Shown here piece by piece: positions 22,649 through 29,230 of a stretch of DNA of 29,230 nucleotides; position 1 is the first letter of the stretch; every line of letters begins with the position of its first letter. This stretch comes from Flavobacteriales bacterium UBA1112 (GTDB taxonomy: Bacteria; Bacteroidota; Bacteroidia; Flavobacteriales_D; Sanyastnellaceae), in assembly GCA_002313415.1 (NCBI GenBank), contig DCBH01000002.1, positions 9,297 to 38,526 on the forward strand, read 5' to 3'. Under the pieces are notes generated by a model, which saw only the letters and a program-made list of their open reading frames with translations, ran no database searches and was not told the origin of the DNA. Both the position numbers and the translations under genes were made by a program.

Positions 22649-23926
22649 TTAGCGCTTCATGATGGTGACGTTCTTGACGCTGTCTCCTTGGATCACGCGA
22701 AGGGCGTAGTAACCTGGGCGCTCGATGTTGCGAGTTTCGAAGGTGATTTCTCCTTCGGCGTTTTTCACGTAAATCAAGTCTGAGCGCAATACGTTTCCTG
22801 AAAAGTCCAGGAGTTGAACGATGGCTTTGCCGTCGGTTGCATTTTCAACACGCACGGAAATGTGATCAGAGAAAGGATTGGGAAAGGTCGTGACCTTTGC
22901 GGCTTGAATTTCAGCTCGGGCAGGAGTATTGTCTGACTCAGCGATGTAAGCTGTGAATTCCAAATTCCCTTCGATTGTCGCACCATTGCGCTTGCATACG
23001 CCTTCACGACCAAGAGAATTCGTGTGCAAAGAAAGGCGGTGATTCTCCAAGGTCTTGATGCCGAACATCAGCTGCTCGCCCTGATCGACGCGGATTTCAA
23101 GGGGAAGATTCAACACGCCATTTTCGATGTTCCGATTGTAGATGGTCTGGGTGTAAAGGTCCTCTCCTTCTGCATTTTTCACAAAGAAGCGTCCTTTCAA
23201 TCCATCAAAAGAGGCCTGAATCCCGACAGAGATGTGTTCTAAGACACCTTCTGAGCATGCTGAAAATGTTTGTGTAGCGGAGTTGCCATTGCCGTTCAAG
23301 CGGATGCGGTTGTCATGTCCAAAAACCTGAGTCTTACATTGACCTTCCAACGCACGATCTTGCGGCGTGTCTTCACCACGTCCCTGGCTCATGGCGTCGA
23401 CGTCAGACAATTCGCGACTGGCAAAGCCAAAGAATCCAGCCAATTGACCACGAACGGGTTCTCCATTGTTCCAAAGGGTACCCATGGGACCGTGATTGTA
23501 ACGAAGGGCAAGAGGCTTATCCTCTGGAGCAGTGATTTGAATGGAGTAGGTTTTACCTGCCTTTACACCGGCGTTGAGGCTCAATGTGAGGGTTTCCGAA
23601 TTCAAATCAGACTTTGAAAAACGCGTCATGTCCACGACGTTGCCGCGGAAATCCACGAGCTCCACTACGTAAATCGCGCCATCAGTGGCACCTTTTACAG
23701 TGATCTGAGTTTCTTGAAGTTGACCAGTTGTACAAGCCGTAAACTCTTGCGTGACAACTGCACCTTCAAAACCGAGAGTGCGATTGTGCTCTTCCACTTT
23801 CACAAAGCAGTCGAACAATGAAGTAGGCGCATCGTTTTGAGCGCTAGACAAAGCGGCTTCCTGAGCGAAGAGGTTGCCGGTAAAAAGTGCTGCCGCGGCA
23901 GCGAAGGGGTAAATAAACTTGTTCAT
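22649..23926 (-). CDS. secreted protein with T9SS type A sorting domain and internal duplication
   Basis: The 425-residue exported protein starts with a signal peptide of about 22 residues (MNKFIYPFAAAAALFTGNLF). Two similar modules of roughly 130 residues follow, the first from about residue 40 and the second from about 200. Each has T-Q-x-F-x-A-C-x-x-G near its start, a VDF/VKN strand region, and a closing NGxxxxGxL block. The last ~80 residues, from VTTFPNPFSDHISVRVE to NVTIMKR, are a T9SS type A sorting domain, which sends the protein to the surface or medium. The modules resemble pre-peptidase C-terminal-type beta sandwiches, but no catalytic domain is present. The function is unknown. 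Its upstream promoter is unclear. Confidence 0.88.
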   Translation of the reverse strand: MNKFIYPFAAAAALFTGNLFAQEAALSSAQNDAPTSLFDCFVKVEEHNRTLGFEGAVVTQEFTACTTGQLQETQITVKGATDGAIYVVELVDFRGNVVDMTRFSKSDLNSETLTLSLNAGVKAGKTYSIQITAPEDKPLALRYNHGPMGTLWNNGEPVRGQLAGFFGFASRELSDVDAMSQGRGEDTPQDRALEGQCKTQVFGHDNRIRLNGNGNSATQTFSACSEGVLEHISVGIQASFDGLKGRFFVKNAEGEDLYTQTIYNRNIENGVLNLPLEIRVDQGEQLMFGIKTLENHRLSLHTNSLGREGVCKRNGATIEGNLEFTAYIAESDNTPARAEIQAAKVTTFPNPFSDHISVRVENATDGKAIVQLLDFSGNVLRSDLIYVKNAEGEITFETRNIERPGYYALRVIQGDSVKNVTIMKR

Positions 23927-24008
23927 CGGTATAGAGATGAGAGGGTTGAAGATTTTCCCCCTGTTACGTCCCCCGTTCCGATGTGGTTACAATTTCATGT
24001 GTGTTTTT

Positions 24009-24635
24009 TCAAATCTCTAGCAATGACGTGGCTTTTGGAGCTTCTTTTGCGACGTCGTTGGTGACGACAATCGTGGTCGTTTGCAGCGAAATCTCTTCCA
24101 AAATGTTCTGAAACCACGAGATTCCATCATTGTCCAAGTTGCTTGTTGGCTCATCAAGGAGCAATGCGTGGGTTTGAGTCCCAAAAGCCAAAGCAAGGGC
24201 CAAGCGCTGTCGTTGCCCTGAGCTCCATTGACCCAAGGTGACATCAATTCCAACATCGAGACCCGAGGATTCAAGGAGCGCATTCCAACCTAAGTGCCCG
24301 GGACGCTCGAGCTTGAAGATTCCATGAAAGTCCACGATTTCCTTCAACGTGAGGTATTTGGGAAAGTCCATCCATGGAGCAGAAAGAGATACAGAGGTCA
24401 TCCAAGACTCCGGAGCGATGGTGTTCTGTCCAACCTGAAAAGTCAGTTGGCCATCATCTGGTGAGACCTGACCGGCGAGAAGGGCAAGCGTTGAACTTTT
24501 CCCTGATCCATTGGCGCCGAGGATGGCACAAGGACCTTGGAGAGACCATGTTGCATTTTCCCAAATCACCCTCGAACCTCGTTTGAGGGTCAATTGATTT
24601 GCTCGGAACTGCGCGAGGTCAGGAGAAGTAGCCAT
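24009..24635 (-). CDS. ABC transporter ATP-binding protein at the end of the lipid A operon
   Basis: The 208-residue ATPase subunit starts at ATG 24635, four bases after the lpxA stop; an in-frame extension to 24725 lies wholly inside lpxA and is not family-like. Walker A is GANGSGKSS, the signature is WSSGQRQRLALALAF (a variant of LSGGQ), and Walker B is ALLLDEPTSNLD. At the H-loop position the sequence reads IVVTNDVA, with Asn instead of the usual His. It is short for an ABC ATPase, as in CcmA-type subunits. No permease is nearby. The operon position hints at transport of an envelope lipid or LPS component, but this is inference. Confidence 0.88.
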   Translation of the reverse strand: MATSPDLAQFRANQLTLKRGSRVIWENATWSLQGPCAILGANGSGKSSTLALLAGQVSPDDGQLTFQVGQNTIAPESWMTSVSLSAPWMDFPKYLTLKEIVDFHGIFKLERPGHLGWNALLESSGLDVGIDVTLGQWSSGQRQRLALALAFGTQTHALLLDEPTSNLDNDGISWFQNILEEISLQTTTIVVTNDVAKEAPKATSLLEI

Positions 24636-24639
24636 GGAT

Positions 24640-25434
24640 TTAGAACGGGCCTCTGACGATTCCCTTGTCGGAATGTCGGATGAACGATAAGACAACGTCT
24701 TTGTCTTCGGAAGTCGGAAGCTCAAGTTCAGCAGCCTTGACCGCTTGCGACATGTTGTTGTTCAGGACGTACAGGGTCCGGTAAATGTCCTCAATGGCTT
24801 GAATTCGGTCAATGTCAAATCCGCGTCGACGTAGCCCAATTCCATTGATTCCAATGTAGCTCAAGGGCTCTCGGGCTGCCTTGATGTACGGGGGTACATT
24901 TTTGCGCACCAGTGATCCTCCGGCAATGAATGCGTGTTCCCCTATCCTGACAAACTGCTGTATCCCTACCATACCCTCAATGACGACGTGGTCTTCAATG
25001 ACGACATGTCCTGCAACATTCACGGAGTTGGCCAAAATCACATGATTTCCTATTTGCACGTCGTGAGCCACGTGAACGTATGCCATGATCAGACAATCGC
25101 TGCCAACGCGAGTTACCATGTGATCTGCGGTTGCACGGTGAATCGTCACGCATTCTCGAATGCTGGTGCGATCACCAATTTCAACGGTTGTGGGCTCACC
25201 CTTGTACTTTAAATCCTGAGATGCGGCGCCTACTGCGCAACCGGGAAATAATTTGCAATCTCGGCCAATTTTGGTGTTGCCAACGATGGTGGAGTTGGGA
25301 CCTACCCATGTTCCTGCTCCGAGTTGGACGTCAGGTCCTATGAAAGCAAAGGGTTCAACCACAACATCGGCCCCAATCTGGGCAGAATCGTCGACGTGGG
25401 CGAGACCAGAAACTTGAGCGGTATCGTGAATCAT
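24640..25434 (-). CDS. lpxA: acyl-[ACP]--UDP-N-acetylglucosamine O-acyltransferase
   Basis: LpxA performs the first step of lipid A synthesis, moving a 3-hydroxyacyl chain from ACP to the 3-OH of UDP-GlcNAc in the cytoplasm. The 264-residue protein is a left-handed parallel beta helix built from hexapeptide repeats (for example VGPNSTIVGNTKIG). VHVAHDVQIGN contains His121 and His124; the second corresponds to the catalytic His125 of E. coli LpxA. HQF-like VGIQQFVRIGEHAF and VPPYIKA follow, then a C-terminal helical region. Its ATG overlaps the lpxC-fabZ stop (ATGA), so translation is probably coupled. Confidence 0.97.
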   Translation of the reverse strand: MIHDTAQVSGLAHVDDSAQIGADVVVEPFAFIGPDVQLGAGTWVGPNSTIVGNTKIGRDCKLFPGCAVGAASQDLKYKGEPTTVEIGDRTSIRECVTIHRATADHMVTRVGSDCLIMAYVHVAHDVQIGNHVILANSVNVAGHVVIEDHVVIEGMVGIQQFVRIGEHAFIAGGSLVRKNVPPYIKAAREPLSYIGINGIGLRRRGFDIDRIQAIEDIYRTLYVLNNNMSQAVKAAELELPTSEDKDVVLSFIRHSDKGIVRGPF

Positions 25435-26849
25435 GATTCTTCTGTGGGCAAGCGGTCGCGCACAATTTGGGCAAGCATTTCCGCCTCGGACACGAGTTCC
25501 TCACGGACGTAGGCTCGCCCTTTCATGTTGACCAGCCCCCTTCGAATGGGTGATACAAGCGTCAAATGAAAGATCAAGGTGTCTCCAGGCAAGACTTTTT
25601 GCTTGAATTTGACACCATCGATTTTCATGAAGTAGGTTGAATAATGCTCGGGATCCTCGACCGTAGACAAGGCAAAGATTCCACCAACCTGTGCCATTGC
25701 TTCCACCTGCAGTACCCCTGGCATCACAGGATTATTTGGAAAGTGTCCTTGAAAAAAAGGCTCATTCATCGTGACGTTTTTGACGCCGGTAATGCTTTTT
25801 TCATCCATGTCCATGATTCGGTCCACCAAAAGGAATGGATAACGGTGGGGAAGTATGGCTGTGATGTCATTGATGTCCAAGAGGGATTTACGGTCGATTT
25901 GGAAATCAGGCAGTTCTTCTTGTGCTTCTATGGCTTCAATCAACTCTTTTGCAAAGGCGATGTTGGTGGTATGTCCAGGCCGTGCGGCAAGCAGATGCCC
26001 TTGTATGAATCGCCCAGTTAGGGCCAAATCACCAATGATGTCCAGCAATTTGTGTCGCGCAGGTTCGTTTGGGAATCTTAAATCTGATGGATTGACTACG
26101 CCAGGCTGATCTGCGGTTCCCTCCAAGGCATCTCGACCTAAGGCTTTGGCAATGTCATTGAGCTCCTTTTTGCTATAAGCACGTTCTGCAAGAACAACGG
26201 CATTGTCAATGTCTCCGCCTTGAATCAAGCCTTGTTCCGCCAGAGACGCGACTTCTTTTAGAAAAACAAACGTGCGACACCCAGCAATCTCTTTTTTGAA
26301 TGCGCTTAAATTTTCGAGACGTGCATGTTGAGTGCCGAGAACTGGGCTGTTGTAATCCACCATGACGGTGGCTTTGAATTCAGCCTCTTCCAGAGGTAAA
26401 ATCATCATCTCAACACCGCCGTCGACTTTGAAGCTGAGGTTTTTTCGAACCCTGAAAAAACGACGCTCAGCGTCTTGCTCTGTACTGCCAGCCTTTTCAA
26501 TTGCCGAGATGAAGGGCAATGCTGATCCGTCCAAGATGGGTACTTCAGGGCCATCAAGTTCGAGAATGGCGTTGTCAATGCCTGAAGCATACAGGGCGGC
26601 CAAGACATGTTCAGTAGTGTGAACGGTGGCATCCCCAACTTGCAGCATGGTTCCCCTCCGTGTTTCACCCACATTGGAGACATGTGCTTCTAAGGATGGT
26701 TCCCCAGGCAAGTCTTTTCGAACAAACACATATCCCGAGTTACATTCTCCTGGGACGATGTTGAGTTTGGCTCGTTTGCCTGTATGAAGGCCTATGCCCT
26801 CGAAGTGTATGGCTTTGGCCAAAGTGTGTTGACGAGTTGACTTAGTCAT
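25431..26849 (-). CDS. lpxC-fabZ: fused UDP-3-O-acyl-N-acetylglucosamine deacetylase and 3-hydroxyacyl-ACP dehydratase
   Basis: This is a 472-residue bifunctional enzyme of lipid A and fatty-acid synthesis. Residues ~1-310 are LpxC, the zinc deacetylase that commits UDP-acyl-GlcNAc to lipid A: HTEHVLAAL supplies a zinc His, and HKLLDIIGDLALTGRFIQGH with ARPGH supplies further metal and catalytic residues. Residues ~325-472 are FabZ: LPHRYPFLLVDRIMDMD, FFQGHFPNNPVMPGVLQVEAMAQ. The fusion is a known Bacteroidota feature and joins the two enzymes that compete for the same 3-hydroxyacyl pool. A complete promoter lies at the end of lpxD, so the gene can be transcribed apart from lpxD. Confidence 0.97.
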   Translation of the reverse strand: MTKSTRQHTLAKAIHFEGIGLHTGKRAKLNIVPGECNSGYVFVRKDLPGEPSLEAHVSNVGETRRGTMLQVGDATVHTTEHVLAALYASGIDNAILELDGPEVPILDGSALPFISAIEKAGSTEQDAERRFFRVRKNLSFKVDGGVEMMILPLEEAEFKATVMVDYNSPVLGTQHARLENLSAFKKEIAGCRTFVFLKEVASLAEQGLIQGGDIDNAVVLAERAYSKKELNDIAKALGRDALEGTADQPGVVNPSDLRFPNEPARHKLLDIIGDLALTGRFIQGHLLAARPGHTTNIAFAKELIEAIEAQEELPDFQIDRKSLLDINDITAILPHRYPFLLVDRIMDMDEKSITGVKNVTMNEPFFQGHFPNNPVMPGVLQVEAMAQVGGIFALSTVEDPEHYSTYFMKIDGVKFKQKVLPGDTLIFHLTLVSPIRRGLVNMKGRAYVREELVSEAEMLAQIVRDRLPTEES

Positions 26850-26854
26850 GGCTG

Positions 26855-26884
26855 CAAACCTACGTTAGCTCATGGAAAGGTCAA
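26855..26884 (-). promoter_or_regulatory. Internal promoter of lpxC-fabZ
   Basis: On the minus strand, TTG at 26884-26882 overlaps the lpxD stop codon. A 19-base spacer and TAGGTTTG (26862-26855) complete an exact match to the Bacteroidota promoter consensus TTG-N19-TAnnTTTG. The box ends 5 bases before the ATG at 26849, so the lpxC transcript would have little or no leader. Confidence 0.7.
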
Positions 26885-27948
26885 CCCACTTCACTTTGCT
26901 TGGATCGCTGGTTTTCAATGGCCTGTTCGATGGCTTCGAGACGGTCGCCCAACGGAATACGCGCCAATCGTCGCAGGGAAATTTGAAATTTTTGGAATTG
27001 CTTCACGGGAATTGCTGGATTTCCTTGATAGGTCAAACCTTCTTCAATAAGACTGGCGGAAACACCGGACTTTGCCGCAATTTTACTTCCTGCCGCCACG
27101 CTAAGATGTCCTCCAATGCCAACTTGTCCACCAATCATACAACGAGCTCCTACGGTTGTGGAACCAGCGATTCCCGTCTGAGCCGCGATGACCGTAGCCT
27201 CTCCAATAACTACATTATGAGCAATTTGAATGAGGTTGTCAAGCTTGCAACCTTTTCTGATTATTGTGCTTCCGAGCGTGGCTCGATCAATCGTAGTCAA
27301 TGCCCCAACTTCGCAGTGGTCTTCGATGACCACATTGCCCGTTTGTGGAACCTTTGCGTATGTGCCGTCTTCCTTGGGCGCAAAGCCAAATCCATCTGAT
27401 CCCACCACAGCTCCCGATTGCAAGGTGCACTGTTGGCCTACAATGCACCGATCTAGTACTCTTGCTCCACTGTAGAGCACGGTGTCATTTCCGATTCGAG
27501 CGTCTCGTCCCACATGGGTTTGTGCGTGAAGCTCGACGCGGTCCCCAACGACTGCCCCGTGCTCAATGACCACCGAGGGTCCTACGAAACATCCTTCACC
27601 CAAGACCGCACCTTCGTCGACAAATGCCGATGGATGAATTCCCTCTTGGCGTTTCAGGATAGCGTCGTAGGCTTCCAACAGGCGGGCAAAAGCGCGATAA
27701 GGGTCTGAAACTTCGAGGAGCGTCAATTCCTGAGGTAAAGGCTGGTTGGCCTTAAAACCATTCGATACAATGACAATGCTCGCCTCGGTAGAGTAAAGGA
27801 AGCGTTCGTAGTCTGGATTGGCTAAGAAGGATACCGATCCCGGCCCTGCCGATTCGATTTTGGCGAGACGCTTCACTCGAACATCTGGGTTCCCCTTTAC
27901 CTTGCCGTCGAGGAGGACAGCCAATTCGGAAGCAGTTTGTTGCATCAT
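26881..27948 (-). CDS. lpxD: UDP-3-O-(3-hydroxyacyl)glucosamine N-acyltransferase
   Basis: LpxD is the third step of lipid A synthesis: it adds the N-linked hydroxyacyl chain to UDP-3-O-acyl-glucosamine. A start at 28002 would extend the protein into aroB; the ATG at 27948 (MMQQTASELAVLL, 355 residues) overlaps the aroB stop by ATGA and matches the family start. The N-terminal uridine-binding domain (~1-100) is followed by hexapeptide repeats of the left-handed beta helix. LDNLIQIAHNVVIG carries the conserved catalytic His region, and GGQVGIGGHLSVA lies in the later coils. The last ~45 residues form a helical tail. Confidence 0.96.
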   Translation of the reverse strand: MMQQTASELAVLLDGKVKGNPDVRVKRLAKIESAGPGSVSFLANPDYERFLYSTEASIVIVSNGFKANQPLPQELTLLEVSDPYRAFARLLEAYDAILKRQEGIHPSAFVDEGAVLGEGCFVGPSVVIEHGAVVGDRVELHAQTHVGRDARIGNDTVLYSGARVLDRCIVGQQCTLQSGAVVGSDGFGFAPKEDGTYAKVPQTGNVVIEDHCEVGALTTIDRATLGSTIIRKGCKLDNLIQIAHNVVIGEATVIAAQTGIAGSTTVGARCMIGGQVGIGGHLSVAAGSKIAAKSGVSASLIEEGLTYQGNPAIPVKQFQKFQISLRRLARIPLGDRLEAIEQAIENQRSKQSEVG

Positions 27949-29057
27949 GGTGACGTGGCTCTTTGGGAGAATTTTTCCCAAGAACGCACAAAAGCGCTCC
28001 AAGTTGCCTCAAAGCTCTTCTTTTTCCAATGCACAGGCCAAAGAATGTGACCAACGCCCCTCCAGGCCACATCTCGAATTTCGTTTCCAACGTTTTTCTT
28101 GTCATGTGCCATGTAATTCCAAAGCTCTTCTGCCGTGAAAGACCAATTTTGTGGCAGTGGAACTTGAGTATGTAAAATGGCACTGAGTTTTTTGGCTTGC
28201 TCATGGGACAATTCTTGACAATTTCCCATCGTCCAAACTCCATGGGAAATTTCGAAAAGGGTGAAATGCAGACCCAATGCGACGGCTTCTCCATGCAACC
28301 AAGGTTCGGATGTCCCCGACGTATACGCTTCGACTGCATGTCCAAGGGTGTGCCCAAGATTGAGGATGCAGCGCACTCCCCGCTCTTCTGGATCGTCCGC
28401 TACGATTTGACGTTTGACATTTGATGATTTGACAAATAGGGTAGACCAAAGGTCAAATTCCTCCTTGTTTTGCGGGGGCCACGAGAGGGTGTGGGCGCAA
28501 AGGTCATCAAAGGCTTCCAAATTTAAGAAGGCATGCTTGGCAACTTCAGCCAGTCCTGCGCGGAAATGACGCGGCGACAGCGTTCGCATCCACTGCGCGT
28601 CAATGTGCACAGCCAAGGGCTCAGCAAATGTTCCCAATTGATTTTTGGCGCCGCCCCAATTGATGCCAGTTTTGCCTCCCCATGCGGCATCAACAGCGGA
28701 AAGAGGGGTTGTTGGGATGTGAATCAGCCGAACACCACGTTTCCAAATGGACGCAGCAAATCCGACTGCGTCACTCAGTGCACCTCCGCCTGTGGTGACC
28801 ACCACGGATGAACGCGTAAGTCCCCAATCCTTAAAAATTTGCAGCAAATTCTCAACTTGAAGCCAAGTTTTTATCGGTTCACCACCCTCAAGTCCCAATT
28901 CCCCGCACAGGTCAGTGCATGAGGTGAGTAGCTTGGTACGGTAATGACCCAACAATTCTTGGTCAAGGCACTTCTCGTGAATCCAGGCCACGCGGTCGGG
29001 TTTGGAGAGTTGGAGTGCCTCCTGCCAGTCATGAGAGTTTAATTCTTCGCCATTCAT
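27945..29057 (-). CDS. aroB: 3-dehydroquinate synthase
   Basis: AroB is the second step of the shikimate pathway, cyclising DAHP to 3-dehydroquinate with bound NAD+ and a divalent metal, in the cytoplasm. The open frame runs into tRNA-Phe, but the real start is ATG 29057 (MNGEELNSHDWQEAL), giving 370 residues. TTGGGALSDAVGFAASIWKRG is the NAD-binding region, IPTTPLSAVDAAWGGKTGIN the substrate-binding block, and LNLGHTLGHAVE holds metal-binding histidines. It heads the lipid A genes: its stop overlaps the lpxD start. Only 18 bases separate its ATG from the terminator of tRNA-Phe, so its promoter is unclear; a near-match -7 box, GACATTTG, lies 7 bases before the ATG. Confidence 0.96.
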   Translation of the reverse strand: MNGEELNSHDWQEALQLSKPDRVAWIHEKCLDQELLGHYRTKLLTSCTDLCGELGLEGGEPIKTWLQVENLLQIFKDWGLTRSSVVVTTGGGALSDAVGFAASIWKRGVRLIHIPTTPLSAVDAAWGGKTGINWGGAKNQLGTFAEPLAVHIDAQWMRTLSPRHFRAGLAEVAKHAFLNLEAFDDLCAHTLSWPPQNKEEFDLWSTLFVKSSNVKRQIVADDPEERGVRCILNLGHTLGHAVEAYTSGTSEPWLHGEAVALGLHFTLFEISHGVWTMGNCQELSHEQAKKLSAILHTQVPLPQNWSFTAEELWNYMAHDKKNVGNEIRDVAWRGVGHILWPVHWKKKSFEATWSAFVRSWEKFSQRATSP

Positions 29058-29075
29058 CGTCCAACAAATGTCCAC

Positions 29076-29103
29076 AAAAAAAGGCTGCAGCTGCGCAGCC
29101 TTT
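29076..29103 (-). terminator. Intrinsic terminator of tRNA-Phe
   Basis: On the minus strand a nine-base-pair stem (29103-29095 with 29088-29080) with loop 29094-29089 is followed by a run of seven T ending at 29076. It lies 4 bases beyond the mature tRNA end and just before aroB, so it should separate the two. Confidence 0.8.
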
Positions 29104-29107
29104 GTTG

Positions 29108-29180
<73 letters not shown>

Positions 29181-29194
29181 TTTTTAAGCGAGCG

Positions 29195-29202
29195 CAAACA
29201 TA
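29195..29202 (-). promoter_or_regulatory. Putative -7 box of tRNA-Phe
   Basis: TATGTTTG (minus strand) is an exact match to TAnnTTTG and lies 14 bases before the mature tRNA 5' end. No clear TTG is seen at the -33 distance. The remaining 28 bases to the right edge hold nothing recognisable. Confidence 0.5.
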
Positions 29203-29230
29203 CACAACATTTTAGATACGTCTCGAAGTT

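Noticed and set aside
24636..24725. N-terminal extension of the lipid A operon ABC ATPase
   Set aside because: It lies entirely inside the 3' end of lpxA and has no family character; ATG 24635 gives a clean start four bases after lpxA.
27949..28002. N-terminal extension of lpxD
   Set aside because: It lies inside aroB; the ATG overlapping the aroB stop matches the LpxD family start.

Overview
The window is ordinary, densely packed chromosomal DNA from a member of the Bacteroidota, probably a Flavobacteriales-like marine or freshwater lineage. The evidence is a fused LpxC-FabZ gene, two secreted proteins with type IX secretion (T9SS) C-termini (one of the gliding-motility CHU type, one of sorting type A), a DUF4301 protein, a TolQ/TolR/TonB-like cluster, and promoter boxes of the Bacteroidota form TAnnTTTG. 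I see no insertion sequence, phage gene, CRISPR array or rRNA, and no gene-free stretch longer than 300 bases.

Layout, left to right. Positions 1-676 hold the 3' end of an FG-GAP/VCBS-like protein cut by the window edge. An acyl-CoA dehydrogenase (minus) diverges from anmK, followed on the plus strand by an amino-acid dehydrogenase, an NhaD-type Na+/H+ antiporter, then tolQ, tolR and a TonB-like gene overlapping folC. A two-way terminator and tRNA-Val(TAC, minus) end this block. Next on the plus strand come a SAM-dependent methyltransferase, a small secreted protein overlapped by an orphan sensor histidine kinase, and gpmI. A large CHU/gliding-type secreted protein (minus) then diverges from a LolD/MacB-type ABC ATPase, followed by asnS, rpoN and a degenerate PAP2-like membrane protein. 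galE (minus) diverges from an HPt-domain protein and a DUF4301 gene. A T9SS type A secreted protein (minus) follows. The right end is one minus-strand lipid A block: tRNA-Phe(GAA), terminator, aroB, lpxD, lpxC-fabZ, lpxA and an ABC ATPase, with overlaps or gaps of a few bases at most junctions.

Functionally the window is mostly housekeeping: lipid A synthesis (lpxD, lpxC-fabZ, lpxA), the shikimate pathway (aroB), folate (folC), glycolysis (gpmI), translation (asnS, two tRNAs), sigma-54, cell-wall recycling (anmK), envelope energisation (tolQ/tolR/tonB-like, nhaD) and type IX secretion cargo.

I did not find a new multi-gene defence or mobile system. The most interesting signal is in the promoters. 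Several genes (methyltransferase, ABC ATPase, galE, HPt, DUF4301, lpxC) carry a TAnnTT(T/C)-type -7 box ending only 2-7 bases before the ATG, which predicts leaderless or nearly leaderless mRNAs. Other points worth following are an orphan histidine kinase coupled to a small secreted protein, an orphan HPt protein, a DUF4301 protein with nucleotidyltransferase-like motifs, an internally duplicated T9SS protein, and an ABC ATPase without a permease or H-loop histidine at the end of the lipid A operon.
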